64,000 nucleotides of DNA from positions 16,368,001-16,432,000 of the forward strand of contig OX387203.1 of the NCBI GenBank assembly GCA_947561715.1, written 5' to 3'. Position numbers and translations under genes: made by a program. Positions 36,476-50,700 of this stretch are shown in pieces (within the stretch, counting starts at the first letter, position 1; the number at the start of each line of letters is the position of its first letter). The stretch is from Ascidia mentula. Its lineage: Eukaryota > Chordata > Ascidiacea > Phlebobranchia > Ascidiidae. The notes beneath the pieces are model-generated. The model did no database searches and was not told the origin of the DNA. It saw only the letters and a program-made list of their open reading frames with translations.

Positions 36476-37398
36476 CATACTATTTAAGTATTGTGTTTTC
36501 TTCAACATGTATTATGTTGTTCAACCCAGTTTCATTTGGCTACTGGCGAGGCGTCTGGGTTATCAAAAATGCCAACGACCACATGGAAAAGCCTCCTGGG
36601 CGTGGTAGGAATTTTTCAAACACAACATAAAAATGCAGTCCATCAACATATAAGCAAACATTATTTATTGGGAAAGCCTGAAATGCACTTAGTTCGCCAT
36701 AAAAAAGAGAAATCGATTACAACACAAATAGCACTGTTTTTGTAGCGACATGTGACAAGGAGTGCAATGTTTGTGCCCAAAGGAAGTTCATCACAATTAG
36801 CATACACAAAACAATATATATAACACAAATGCTGTCTAACATGAGATTAATGTGTTTTATAAAGATTTCAACTTTGCAAAAAATATGTTTGGAAATTTGT
36901 ATCTGGTTTCTTGCAGCTTATTTAGGGTGGCTTCAATCCTTGCAGAATCTGCAGTGTTAAAGCTTTGTAACAATTTTGTTTTATCAATCAAGAATCATAC
37001 ATGATTATCCATTTTTCTTAAATCCAATGTAAACAATATACGAAGTGAAAATATTTTGTAATATGACGACAGACACTACCATATCCATAGTATGATATAA
37101 AATAATTTCATTTATGGGCAGGAGTAAAAACGACCACACAAAATGAACTTTAAAGACTTAACAGTAATTCTTACCTTATTCAAATTATACTTTATTTCCA
37201 CAGATGCAATATTCCAACACAAGCATTGCAGATGTTCAGCTGAAATTCAAGTATATAGCATTTAAAATTGTTTTTTTTTAGATAAAATCATAATAAACCT
37301 TTTCATTTGTGTCTTCTGTTTGACTTGTCGCTCCAAATGTCATTTGTCTTTTATTGAAACCAACATAGTCAAAACAGAACGACCTAAATTATGTTAAT
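36476..37398. other. Non-coding part of the transposon core
   Basis: AT-rich with no recognised gene. An 84-codon frame at 36491-36745 shows no domain. It probably includes the 3' untranslated region of the transposase transcript, for example near AATAAACC at about 37291. Confidence 0.5.
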
Positions 37399-37637
37399 GG
37401 ATCTAAACACCATAACTGAAATCTAAGCCCAACCCACATTAGAGTATTTAATGCTTCCACGCTACACCATAACTGAAATCTAGGCCCAAACCACATTAGA
37501 GTATTTAATGCTTCCACGCTACACCATAACTGAAATCCAGGCCAAACCCACATTAGAGTATTTAATGCTTCCACGCTACACCATAACTGAAATCTAGGCC
37601 AAACCCACATTAGAGTATTTAATGCTTCCAGACTACA

Positions 37638-40600
37638 TCATAACTGAAATCTAGGCCCAACCCACATTAGAGTATTTAATGCTTCCAGGCTACACCATAA
37701 CTGAAATCTAGGGCCAACCCACATCAGAGTATTTAATGCTTCCAGGCTACACCATAACTGAAATCTACGCCCAAACCACATTAGAGTATTTAATGCTTCC
37801 ACGCTACACCATAACTGAAATCTAGGCCCAAACCACATTAGAGTATTTAATGCTTCCACGCTACACCCTAACTGAAATCTGGGCCCAACCCACATTACAG
37901 TATTTAATGCTTCCAGGCTACACAATAACTGAAATCCAGGCCCAACCCACATTAGAGTATTTAATGCTTCCAGGCTACACCATTACTGAAATCCAGGCCA
38001 AACCCACATTAGAGTATTTAATGCTTCCAGGCTACACCATAACTGAAATCTAGGCCAAACCCACATTAGAGTATTTAATGCTTCCAGGCTACACCATAAC
38101 TGAAATCCAGGCCCAACCCACATTAGAGTATTTAATGCTTCCAGACTACATCATAACTGAAATCTAGGCCCAACCCACATTAGAGTATTTAATGCTTCCA
38201 GGCTACACCATAACTGAAATCCAGGCCCAACCCACATTAGAGTATTTAATGCTTCCAGACTACATCATAACTGAAATCTAGGCCCAACCCACATTAGAGT
38301 ATTTAATGCTTCCAGGCTACACCATAACTGAAATATAGGGCCAACCCACATCAGAGTATTTAATGCTTCCAGGCTACACCATAACTGAAATCTACGCCCA
38401 AACCACATTAGAGTATTTAATGCTTCCACGCTACACCATAACTGAAATCTAGGCCCAAACCACATTAGAGTATTTAATGCTTCCACGCTACACCCTAACT
38501 GAAATCTGGGCCCAACCCACATTACAGTATTTAATGCTTCCAGGCTACACCATAACTGAAATCTACGCCCAAACCACATTAGAGTATTTAATGCTTCCAC
38601 GCTACACCATGACTGAAATCTAGGCCCAAACCACATTAGAGTATTTAATGCTTCCACGCTACACCCTAACTGAAATCTGGGCCCAACCCACATTACAGTA
38701 TTTAATGCTTCCAGGCTACACCATAACTGAAATCTAGGCCCAACCCACATTACAGTATTTAATGCTTCCAGGCTACACCATAACTGAAATCTAGGCCAAA
38801 CCCACATTAGAGTATTTAATGCTTCCACGCTACACCATAACTGAAATCTAGGCCCAACCCACATTAGAGTATTTAATGCTTCCACGCTACACCCTAACTG
38901 AAATCTGGGCCCAACCCACATTACAGTATTTAATGCTTCCAGGCTACACCATAACTGAAATCTAGGCCCAACCCACATTACAGTATTTAATGCTTCCAGG
39001 CTACACCATAACTGAAATCTAGGCCAAACCCACATTAGAGTATTTAATGCTTCCACGCTACACCATAACTGAAATCTAGGCCCAACCCACATCAGAGTAT
39101 TTAATGCTTCCACGCTACACCCTAACTGAAATCTGGGCCCAACCCACATTACAGTATTTAATGCTTCCACGCTACACCATAACTGAAATCCAGGCCAAAC
39201 CCACATTAGAGTATTTAATGCTTCCAGACTACATCATAACTGAAATCTAGGCCCAACCCACATTAGAGTATTTAATGCTTCCAGGCTACATCATAACTGA
39301 AATCTAGGCCCAACCCACATTAGAGTATTTAATGCTTCCAGACTACATCATAACTGAAATCTAGGCCAAACCCACATTAGAGTATTTAATGCTTCCAGAC
39401 TACATCATAACTGAAATCTAGGCCCAACCCACATTAGAGTATTTAATGCTTCCAGGCTACACCATAACTGAAATCTAGGGCCAACCCACATCAGAGTATT
39501 TAATGCTTCCAGGCTACACCATAACTGAAATCTACGCCCAAACCACATTAGAGTATTTAATGCTTCCACGCTACACCATAACTGAAATCTAGGCCCAAAC
39601 CACATTAGAGTATTTAATGCTTCCACGCTACACCCTAACTGAAATCTGGGCCCAACCCACATTACAGTATTTAATGCTTCCAGGCTACACAATAACTGAA
39701 ATCCAGGCCCAACCCACATTAGAGTATTTAATGCTTCCAGGCTACACCATTACTGAAATCCAGGCCAAACCCACATTAGAGTATTTAATGCTTCCAGGCT
39801 ACACCATAACTGAAATCTAGGCCAAACCCACATTAGAGTATTTAATGCTTCCAGGCTACACCATAACTGAAATCCAGGCCCAACCCACATTAGAGTATTT
39901 AATGCTTCCAGACTACATCATAACTGAAATCTAGGCCCAACCCACATTAGAGTATTTAATGCTTCCAGGCTACACCATAACTGAAATCCAGGCCCAACCC
40001 ACATTAGAGTATTTAATGCTTCCAGACTACATCATAACTGAAATCTAGGCCCAACCCACATTAGAGTATTTAATGCTTCCAGGCTACACCATAACTGAAA
40101 TATAGGGCCAACCCACATCAGAGTATTTAATGCTTCCAGGCTACACCATAACTGAAATCTACGCCCAAACCACATTAGAGTATTTAATGCTTCCACGCTA
40201 CACCATAACTGAAATCTAGGCCCAAACCACATTAGAGTATTTAATGCTTCCACGCTACACCCTAACTGAAATCTGGGCCCAACCCACATTACAGTATTTA
40301 ATGCTTCCAGGCTACACCATAACTGAAATCTACGCCCAAACCACATTAGAGTATTTAATGCTTCCACGCTACACCATGACTGAAATCTAGGCCCAAACCA
40401 CATTAGAGTATTTAATGCTTCCACGCTACACCCTAACTGAAATCTGGGCCCAACCCACATTACAGTATTTAATGCTTCCAGGCTACACCATAACTGAAAT
40501 CTAGGCCCAACCCACATTACAGTATTTAATGCTTCCAGGCTACACCATAACTGAAATCTAGGCCAAACCCACATTAGAGTATTTAATGCTTCCACGCTAC

Positions 40601-43600
40601 ACCATAACTGAAATCTAGGCCCAACCCACATTAGAGTATTTAATGCTTCCACGCTACACCCTAACTGAAATCTGGGCCCAACCCACATTACAGTATTTAA
40701 TGCTTCCAGGCTACACCATAACTGAAATCTAGGCCCAACCCACATTACAGTATTTAATGCTTCCAGGCTACACCATAACTGAAATCTAGGCCAAACCCAC
40801 ATTAGAGTATTTAATGCTTCCACGCTACACCATAACTGAAATCTAGGCCCAACCCACATCAGAGTATTTAATGCTTCCACGCTACACCCTAACTGAAATC
40901 TGGGCCCAACCCACATTACAGTATTTAATGCTTCCACGCTACACCATAACTGAAATCCAGGCCAAACCCACATTAGAGTATTTAATGCTTCCAGACTACA
41001 TCATAACTGAAATCTAGGCCCAACCCACATTAGAGTATTTAATGCTTCCAGGCTACATCATAACTGAAATCTAGGCCCAACCCACATTAGAGTATTTAAT
41101 GCTTCCAGACTACATCATAACTGAAATCTAGGCCAAACCCACATTAGAGTATTTAATGCTTCCAGACTACATCATAACTGAAATCTAGGCCCAACCCACA
41201 TTAGAGTATTTAATGCTTCCAGGCTACACCATAACTGAAATCTAGGGCCAACCCACATCAGAGTATTTAATGCTTCCAGGCTACACCATAACTGAAATCT
41301 ACGCCCAAACCACATTAGAGTATTTAATGCTTCCACGCTACACCATAACTGAAATCTAGGCCCAAACCACATTAGAGTATTTAATGCTTCCACGCTACAC
41401 CCTAACTGAAATCTGGGCCCAACCCACATTACAGTATTTAATGCTTCCAGGCTACACAATAACTGAAATCCAGGCCCAACCCACATTAGAGTATTTAATG
41501 CTTCCAGGCTACACCATTACTGAAATCCAGGCCAAACCCACATTAGAGTATTTAATGCTTCCAGGCTACACCATAACTGAAATCTAGGCCAAACCCACAT
41601 TAGAGTATTTAATGCTTCCAGGCTACACCATAACTGAAATCCAGGCCCAACCCACATTAGAGTATTTAATGCTTCCAGACTACATCATAACTGAAATCTA
41701 GGCCAAACCCACATTAGAGTATTTAATGCTTCCAGGCTACACCATTACTGAAATCCAGGCCAAACCCACATTAGAGTATTTAATGCTTCCAGGCTACACC
41801 ATAACTGAAATCTAGGCCAAACCCACATTAGAGTATTTAATGCTTCCAGGCTACACCATAACTGAAATCCAGGCCCAACCCACATTAGAGTATTTAATGC
41901 TTCCAGACTACATCATAACTGAAATCTAGGCCCAACCCACATTAGAGTATTTAATGCTTCCAGGCTACACCATAACTGAAATCCAGGCCCAACCCACATT
42001 AGAGTATTTAATGCTTCCAGACTACATCATAACTGAAATCTAGGCCCAACCCACATTAGAGTATTTAATGCTTCCAGGCTACACCATAACTGAAATATAG
42101 GGCCAACCCACATCAGAGTATTTAATGCTTCCAGGCTACACCATAACTGAAATCTACGCCCAAACCACATTAGAGTATTTAATGCTTCCACGCTACACCA
42201 TAACTGAAATCTAGGCCCAAACCACATTAGAGTATTTAATGCTTCCACGCTACACCCTAACTGAAATCTGGGCCCAACCCACATTACAGTATTTAATGCT
42301 TCCAGGCTACACCATAACTGAAATCTACGCCCAAACCACATTAGAGTATTTAATGCTTCCACGCTACACCATGACTGAAATCTAGGCCCAAACCACATTA
42401 GAGTATTTAATGCTTCCACGCTACACCCTAACTGAAATCTGGGCCCAACCCACATTACAGTATTTAATGCTTCCAGGCTACACCATAACTGAAATCTAGG
42501 CCCAACCCACATTACAGTATTTAATGCTTCCAGGCTACACCATAACTGAAATCTAGGCCAAACCCACATTAGAGTATTTAATGCTTCCACGCTACACCAT
42601 AACTGAAATCTAGGCCCAACCCACATTAGAGTATTTAATGCTTCCACGCTACACCCTAACTGAAATCTGGGCCCAACCCACATTACAGTATTTAATGCTT
42701 CCAGGCTACACCATAACTGAAATCTAGGCCCAACCCACATTACAGTATTTAATGCTTCCAGGCTACACCATAACTGAAATCTAGGCCAAACCCACATTAG
42801 AGTATTTAATGCTTCCACGCTACACCATAACTGAAATCTAGGCCCAACCCACATTAGAGTATTTAATGCTTCCACGCTACACCCTAACTGAAATCTGGGC
42901 CCAACCCACATTACAGTATTTAATGCTTCCACGCTACACCATAACTGAAATCCAGGCCAAACCCACATTAGAGTATTTAATGCTTCCAGACTACATCATA
43001 ACTGAAATCTAGGCCCAACCCACATTAGAGTATTTAATGCTTCCAGGCTACATCATAACTGAAATCTAGGCCCAACCCACATTAGAGTATTTAATGCTTC
43101 CAGACTACATCATAACTGAAATCTAGGCCAAACCCACATTAGAGTATTTAATGCTTCCAGACTACATCATAACTGAAATCTAGGCCCAACCCACATTAGA
43201 GTATTTAATGCTTCCAGGCTACACCATAACTGAAATCTAGGGCCAACCCACATCAGAGTATTTAATGCTTCCAGGCTACACCATAACTGAAATCTACGCC
43301 CAAACCACATTAGAGTATTTAATGCTTCCACGCTACACCATAACTGAAATCTAGGCCCAAACCACATTAGAGTATTTAATGCTTCCACGCTACACCCTAA
43401 CTGAAATCTGGGCCCAACCCACATTACAGTATTTAATGCTTCCAGGCTACACAATAACTGAAATCCAGGCCCAACCCACATTAGAGTATTTAATGCTTCC
43501 AGGCTACACCATTACTGAAATCCAGGCCAAACCCACATTAGAGTATTTAATGCTTCCAGGCTACACCATAACTGAAATCTAGGCCAAACCCACATTAGAG

Positions 43601-44700
43601 TATTTAATGCTTCCAGGCTACACCATAACTGAAATCCAGGCCCAACCCACATTAGAGTATTTAATGCTTCCAGACTACATCATAACTGAAATCTAGGCCC
43701 AACCCACATTAGAGTATTTAATGCTTCCAGGCTACACCATAACTGAAATCCAGGCCCAACCCACATTAGAGTATTTAATGCTTCCAGACTACATCATAAC
43801 TGAAATCTAGGCCCAACCCACATTAGAGTATTTAATGCTTCCAGGCTACACCATAACTGAAATATAGGGCCAACCCACATCAGAGTATTTAATGCTTCCA
43901 GGCTACACCATAACTGAAATCTACGCCCAAACCACATTAGAGTATTTAATGCTTCCACGCTACACCATAACTGAAATCTAGGCCCAAACCACATTAGAGT
44001 ATTTAATGCTTCCACGCTACACCCTAACTGAAATCTGGGCCCAACCCACATTACAGTATTTAATGCTTCCAGGCTACACCATAACTGAAATCTACGCCCA
44101 AACCACATTAGAGTATTTAATGCTTCCACGCTACACCATGACTGAAATCTAGGCCCAAACCACATTAGAGTATTTAATGCTTCCACGCTACACCCTAACT
44201 GAAATCTGGGCCCAACCCACATTACAGTATTTAATGCTTCCAGGCTACACCATAACTGAAATCTAGGCCCAACCCACATTACAGTATTTAATGCTTCCAG
44301 GCTACACCATAACTGAAATCTAGGCCAAACCCACATTAGAGTATTTAATGCTTCCACGCTACACCATAACTGAAATCTAGGCCCAACCCACATTAGAGTA
44401 TTTAATGCTTCCACGCTACACCCTAACTGAAATCTGGGCCCAACCCACATTACAGTATTTAATGCTTCCAGGCTACACCATAACTGAAATCTAGGCCCAA
44501 CCCACATTACAGTATTTAATGCTTCCAGGCTACACCATAACTGAAATCTAGGCCAAACCCACATTAGAGTATTTAATGCTTCCACGCTACACCATAACTG
44601 AAATCTAGGCCCAACCCACATTAGAGTATTTAATGCTTCCACGCTACACCCTAACTGAAATCTGGGCCCAACCCACATTACAGTATTTAATGCTTCCAGG
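37638..44700 (-). repeat. Higher-order repeats, period 1767 bp (31 units)
   Basis: Blocks at 37638, 39405 and 41172 are spaced 1767 bp apart (31 x 57). The next comes 1995 bp later at 43167 (35 x 57, with four extra units around 41700-41930). Blocks at 38265, 40032, 42027 and 43794 show the same spacing. Their unit order and variants are nearly identical, so the amplification is recent. Confidence 0.9.
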
Positions 44701-44717
44701 CTACACCATAACTGAAA

Positions 44718-47700
44718 TCAAGGCCCAACCCACATTACAGTATTTAATGCTTCCACGCTACACCATAACTGAAATCTAGGCCCAACCCACATTAGAGTAT
44801 TTAATGCTTCCACGCTACACCCTAACTGAAATCTGGGCCCAACCCACATTAGAGTATTTAATGCTTCCACGCTACACCATAACTGAAATCTAGGCCCAAC
44901 CCACATTACAGTATTTAATGCTTCCAGGCTACACCATAACTGAAATCTAGGCCCAACCCACATTAGAGTATTTAATGCTTCCACGCTACACCCTAACTGA
45001 AATCTAGGCCCAACCCACATTACAGTATTTAATGCTTCCACGCTACACCATAACTGAAATCTAGGCCCAACCCACATTAGAGTATTTAATGCTTCCACGC
45101 TACACCCTAACTGAAATCTGGGCCCAACCCACATTAGAGTATTTAATGCTTCCACGCTACACCCTAACTGAAATCTGGGCCCAACCCACATTAGAGTATT
45201 TAATGCTTCCACGCTACACCATAACTGAAATCTAGGCCCAACCCACATTACAGTATTTAATGCTTCCACGCTACACCATAACTGAAATCTAGGCCCAACC
45301 CACATTAGAGTATTTAATGCTTCCACGCTACACCCTAACTGAAATCTGGGCCCAACCCACATTAGAGTATTTAATGCTTCCACGCTACACCATAACTGAA
45401 ATCTAGGCCCAACCCACATTACAGTATTTAATGCTTCCACGCTACACCATAACTGAAATCTAGGCCCAAACCACATTACAGTATTTAATGCTTTCACGCT
45501 ACACCATAACTGAAATCTAGGCCCAACCCACATTACAGTATTTAATGCTTCCACGCTACACCCTAACTGAAATCTGGGCCCAACCCACATTAGAGTATTT
45601 AATGCTTCCACGCTACACCATAACTGAAATCTAGGCCCAAACCACATTACAGTATTTAATGCTTCCATCCTACACCATAAATGAAATCTAGGCCCAACCC
45701 ACATTACAGTATTTAATGCTTCCACGCTACACCATAACTGAAATCTAGGCCCAACCCACATTAGAGTATTTAATGCTTCCACGCTACACCATAACTGAAA
45801 TCTAGGCCCAACCCACATTAGAGTATTTAATGCTTCCACGCTACACCATAACTGAAATCTAGGCCCAACCCACATTAGAGTATTTAATGCTTCCACGCTA
45901 CACCATAACTGAAATCTAGGCCCAACCCACATTACAGTATTTAATGCTTCCACGCTACACCATAACTGAAATCTAGGCCCAAACCACATTACAGTATTTA
46001 ATGCTTCCACGCTACACCATAACTGAAATCTAGGCCCAACCCACATTAGAGTATTTAATGCTTCCACGCTACACCATAACTGAAATCTAGGCCCAACCCA
46101 CATTACAGTATTTAATGCTTCCACGCTACACCATAACTGAAATCTAGGCCCAACCCACATTACAGTATTTAATGCTTCCAGGCTACACCATAACTGAAAT
46201 CTAGGCCCAAACCACATTACAGTATTTAATGCTTCCACGCTACACCATAACTGAAATCTAGGCCCAACCCACATTACAGTATTTAATGCTTCCACGCTAC
46301 ACCCTAACTGAAATCTGGGCCCAACCCACATTAGAGTATTTAATGCTTCCACGCTACACCATAACTGAAATCTAGGCCCAAACCACATTACAGTATTTAA
46401 TGCTTCCATCCTACACCATAACTGAAATCTAGGCCCAACCCACATTAGAGTATTTAATGCTTCCACGCTACACCATAACTGAAATCTAGGCCCAACCCAC
46501 ATTACAGTATTTAATGCTTCCACGCTACACCATAACTGAAATCTAGGCCCAAACCACATTACAGTATTTAATGCTTCCACGCTACACCATAACTGAAATC
46601 TAGGCCCAACCCACATTACAGTATTTAATGCTTCCACGCTACACCCTAACTGAAATCTGGGCCCAACCCACATTAGAGTATTTAATGCTTCCACGCTACA
46701 CCATAACTGAAATCTAGGCCCAAACCACATTACAGTATTTAATGCTTCCACGCTACACCATAACTGAAATCTAGGCCCAACCCACATTACAGTATTTAAT
46801 GCTTCCAGGCTACACCATAACTGAAATCTAGGCCCAACCCACATTAGAGTATTTAATGCTTCCAGACTACATCATAACTGAAATCTAGGCCCAACCCACA
46901 TTAGAGTATTTAATGCTTCCACGCTACACCATAACTGAAATCTAGGCCCAACCCACATTACAGTATTTAATGCTTCCACGCTACACCATAACTGAAATCT
47001 AGGCCCAACCCACATTACAGTATTTAATGCTTCCACGCTACACCATAACTGAAATCTACGCCCAAACCACATTAGAGTATTTAATGCTTCCACGCTACAC
47101 CATAATTGAAATCTAGGCCCAAACCACATTAGAGTATTTAATGCTTCCACGCTACACCCTAACTGAAATCTGGGCCCAACCCACATTACAGTATTTAATG
47201 CTTCCAGGCTACACCATAACTGAAATCAAGGCCCAACCCACATTAGAGTATTTAATGCTTCCACGCTACACCATAACTGAAATCTAGGCCCAACCCACAT
47301 TAGAGTATTTAATGCTTCCACGCTACACCATAATTGAAATCTAGGCCCAAACCACATTAGAGTATTTAATGCTTCCACGCTACACCATAACTGAAATCTA
47401 GGCCCAACCCACATTAGAGTATTTAATGCTTCCACGCTACACCATAATTGAAATCAAGGCCCAACCCACATTAGAGTATTTAATGCTTCCACGCTACACC
47501 ATAATTGAAATCAAGGCCCAACCCACATTAGAGTATTTAATGCTTCCACGCTACACCATAATTGAAATCTAGGCCCAAACCACATTAGAGTATTTAATGC
47601 TTCCACGCTACACCATAATTGAAATCAAGGCCCAACCCACATTAGAGTATTTAATGCTTCCACGCTACACCATAACTGAAATCTAGGCCCAACCCACATT

Positions 47701-50700
47701 AGAGTATTTAATGCTTCCACGCTACACCATAATTGAAATCTAGGCCCAACCCACATTAGAGTATTTAATGCTTCCACGCTACACCATAACTGAAATCTAG
47801 GCCCAACCCACATTAGAGTATTTAATGCTTCCACGCTACACCATAATTGAAATCTAGGCCCAAACCACATTAGAGTATTTAATGCTTCCACGCTACACCC
47901 TAACTGAAATCTGGGCCCAACCCACATTACAGTATTTAATGCTTCCAGGCTACACCATAACTGAAATCAAGGCCCAACCCACATTAGAGTATTTAATGCT
48001 TCCACGCTACACCATAACTGAAATCTAGGCCAACCCACATTACAGTATTTAATGCTTCCACGCTACACCATAACTGAAATCTAGGCCCAACCCACATTAG
48101 AGTATTTAATGCTTCCACGCTACACCCTAACTGAAATCTGGGCCCAACCCACATTAGAGTATTTAATGCTTCCACGCTACACCATAACTGAAATCTAGGC
48201 CCAACCCACATTACAGTATTTAATGCTTCCAGGCTACACCATAACTGAAATCTAGGCCCAACCCACATTAGAGTATTTAATGCTTCCACGCTACACCCTA
48301 ACTGAAATCTAGGCCCAACCCACATTACAGTATTTAATGCTTCCACGCTACACCATAACTGAAATCTAGGCCCAACCCACATTAGAGTATTTAATGCTTC
48401 CACGCTACACCCTAACTGAAATCTGGGCCCAACCCACATTAGAGTATTTAATGCTTCCACGCTACACCCTAACTGAAATCTGGGCCCAACCCACATTAGA
48501 GTATTTAATGCTTCCACGCTACACCATAACTGAAATCTAGGCCCAACCCACATTACAGTATTTAATGCTTCCACGCTACACCATAACTGAAATCTAGGCC
48601 CAAACCACATTACAGTATTTAATGCTTCCACGCTACACCATAACTGAAATCTAGGCCCAACCCACATTACAGTATTTAATGCTTCCACGCTACACCCTAA
48701 CTGAAATCTGGGCCCAACCCACATTAGAGTATTTAATGCTTCCACGCTACACCATAACTGAAATCTAGGCCCAAACCACATTACAGTATTTAATGCTTCC
48801 ATCCTACACCATAAATGAAATCTAGGCCCAACCCACATTACAGTATTTAATGCTTCCACGCTACACCATAACTGAAATCTAGGCCCAACCCACATTAGAG
48901 TATTTAATGCTTCCACGCTACACCATAACTGAAATCTAGGCCCAACCCACATTAGAGTATTTAATGCTTCCACGCTACACCATAACTGAAATCTAGGCCC
49001 AACCCACATTAGAGTATTTAATGCTTCCACGCTACACCATAACTGAAATCTAGGCCCAAACCACATTACAGTATTTAATGCTTCCATCCTACACCATAAC
49101 TGAAATCTAGGCCCAACCCACATTAGAGTATTTAATGCTTCCACGCTACACCATAACTGAAATCTAGGCCCAACCCACATTACAGTATTTAATGCTTCCA
49201 CGCTACACCATAACTGAAATCTAGGCCCAAACCAAATTACAGTATTTAATGCTTCCACGCTACACCATAACTGAAATCTAGGCCCAACCCACATTACAGT
49301 ATTTAATGCTTCCACGCTACACCCTAACTGAAATCTGGGCCCAACCCACATTAGAGTATTTAATGCTTCCACGCTACACCATAACTGAAATCTAGGCCCA
49401 AACCACATTACAGTATTTAATGCTTCCACGCTACACCATAACTGAAATCTAGGCCCAACCCACATTACAGTATTTAATGCTTCCAGGCTACACCATAACT
49501 GAAATCTAGGCCCAACCCACATTAGAGTATTTAATGCTTCCAGACTACATCATAACTGAAATCTAGGCCCAACCCACATTAGAGTATTTAATGCTTCCAC
49601 GCTACACCATAACTGAAATCTAGGCCCAACCCACATTACAGTATTTAATGCTTCCACGCTACACCATAACTGAAATCTAGGCCCAACCCACATTACAGTA
49701 TTTAATGCTTCCACGCTACACCATAACTGAAATCTACGCCCAAACCACATTAGAGTATTTAATGCTTCCACGCTACACCATAATTGAAATCTAGGCCCAA
49801 ACCACATTAGAGTATTTAATGCTTCCACGCTACACCCTAACTGAAATCTGGGCCCAACCCACATTACAGTATTTAATGCTTCCAGGCTACACCATAACTG
49901 AAATCAAGGCCCAACCCACATTACAGTATTTAATGCTTCCACGCTACACCATAACTGAAATCTAGGCCCAACCCACATTAGAGTATTTAATGCTTCCACG
50001 CTACACCCTAACTGAAATCTGGGCCCAACCCACATTAGAGTATTTAATGCTTCCACGCTACACCATAACTGAAATCTAGGCCCAACCCACATTACAGTAT
50101 TTAATGCTTCCAGGCTACACCATAACTGAAATCTAGGCCCAACCCACATTAGAGTATTTAATGCTTCCACGCTACACCCTAACTGAAATCTAGGCCCAAC
50201 CCACATTACAGTATTTAATGCTTCCACGCTACACCATAACTGAAATCTAGGCCCAACCCACATTAGAGTATTTAATGCTTCCACGCTACACCCTAACTGA
50301 AATCTGGGCCCAACCCACATTAGAGTATTTAATGCTTCCACGCTACACCCTAACTGAAATCTGGGCCCAACCCACATTAGAGTATTTAATGCTTCCACGC
50401 TACACCATAACTGAAATCTAGGCCCAACCCACATTACAGTATTTAATGCTTCCACGCTACACCATAACTGAAATCTAGGCCCAAACCACATTACAGTATT
50501 TAATGCTTCCACGCTACACCATAACTGAAATCTAGGCCCAACCCACATTACAGTATTTAATGCTTCCACGCTACACCCTAACTGAAATCTGGGCCCAACC
50601 CACATTAGAGTATTTAATGCTTCCACGCTACACCATAACTGAAATCTAGGCCCAAACCACATTACAGTATTTAATGCTTCCATCCTACACCATAAATGAA

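Noticed and set aside
37850..43582. Plus-strand frames of MLPGYTITEI-type repeats in the right arm, and the minus-strand equivalents in the left arm
   Set aside because: They are the opposite-strand readings of the same 57-bp unit, short and broken by frequent TAG.
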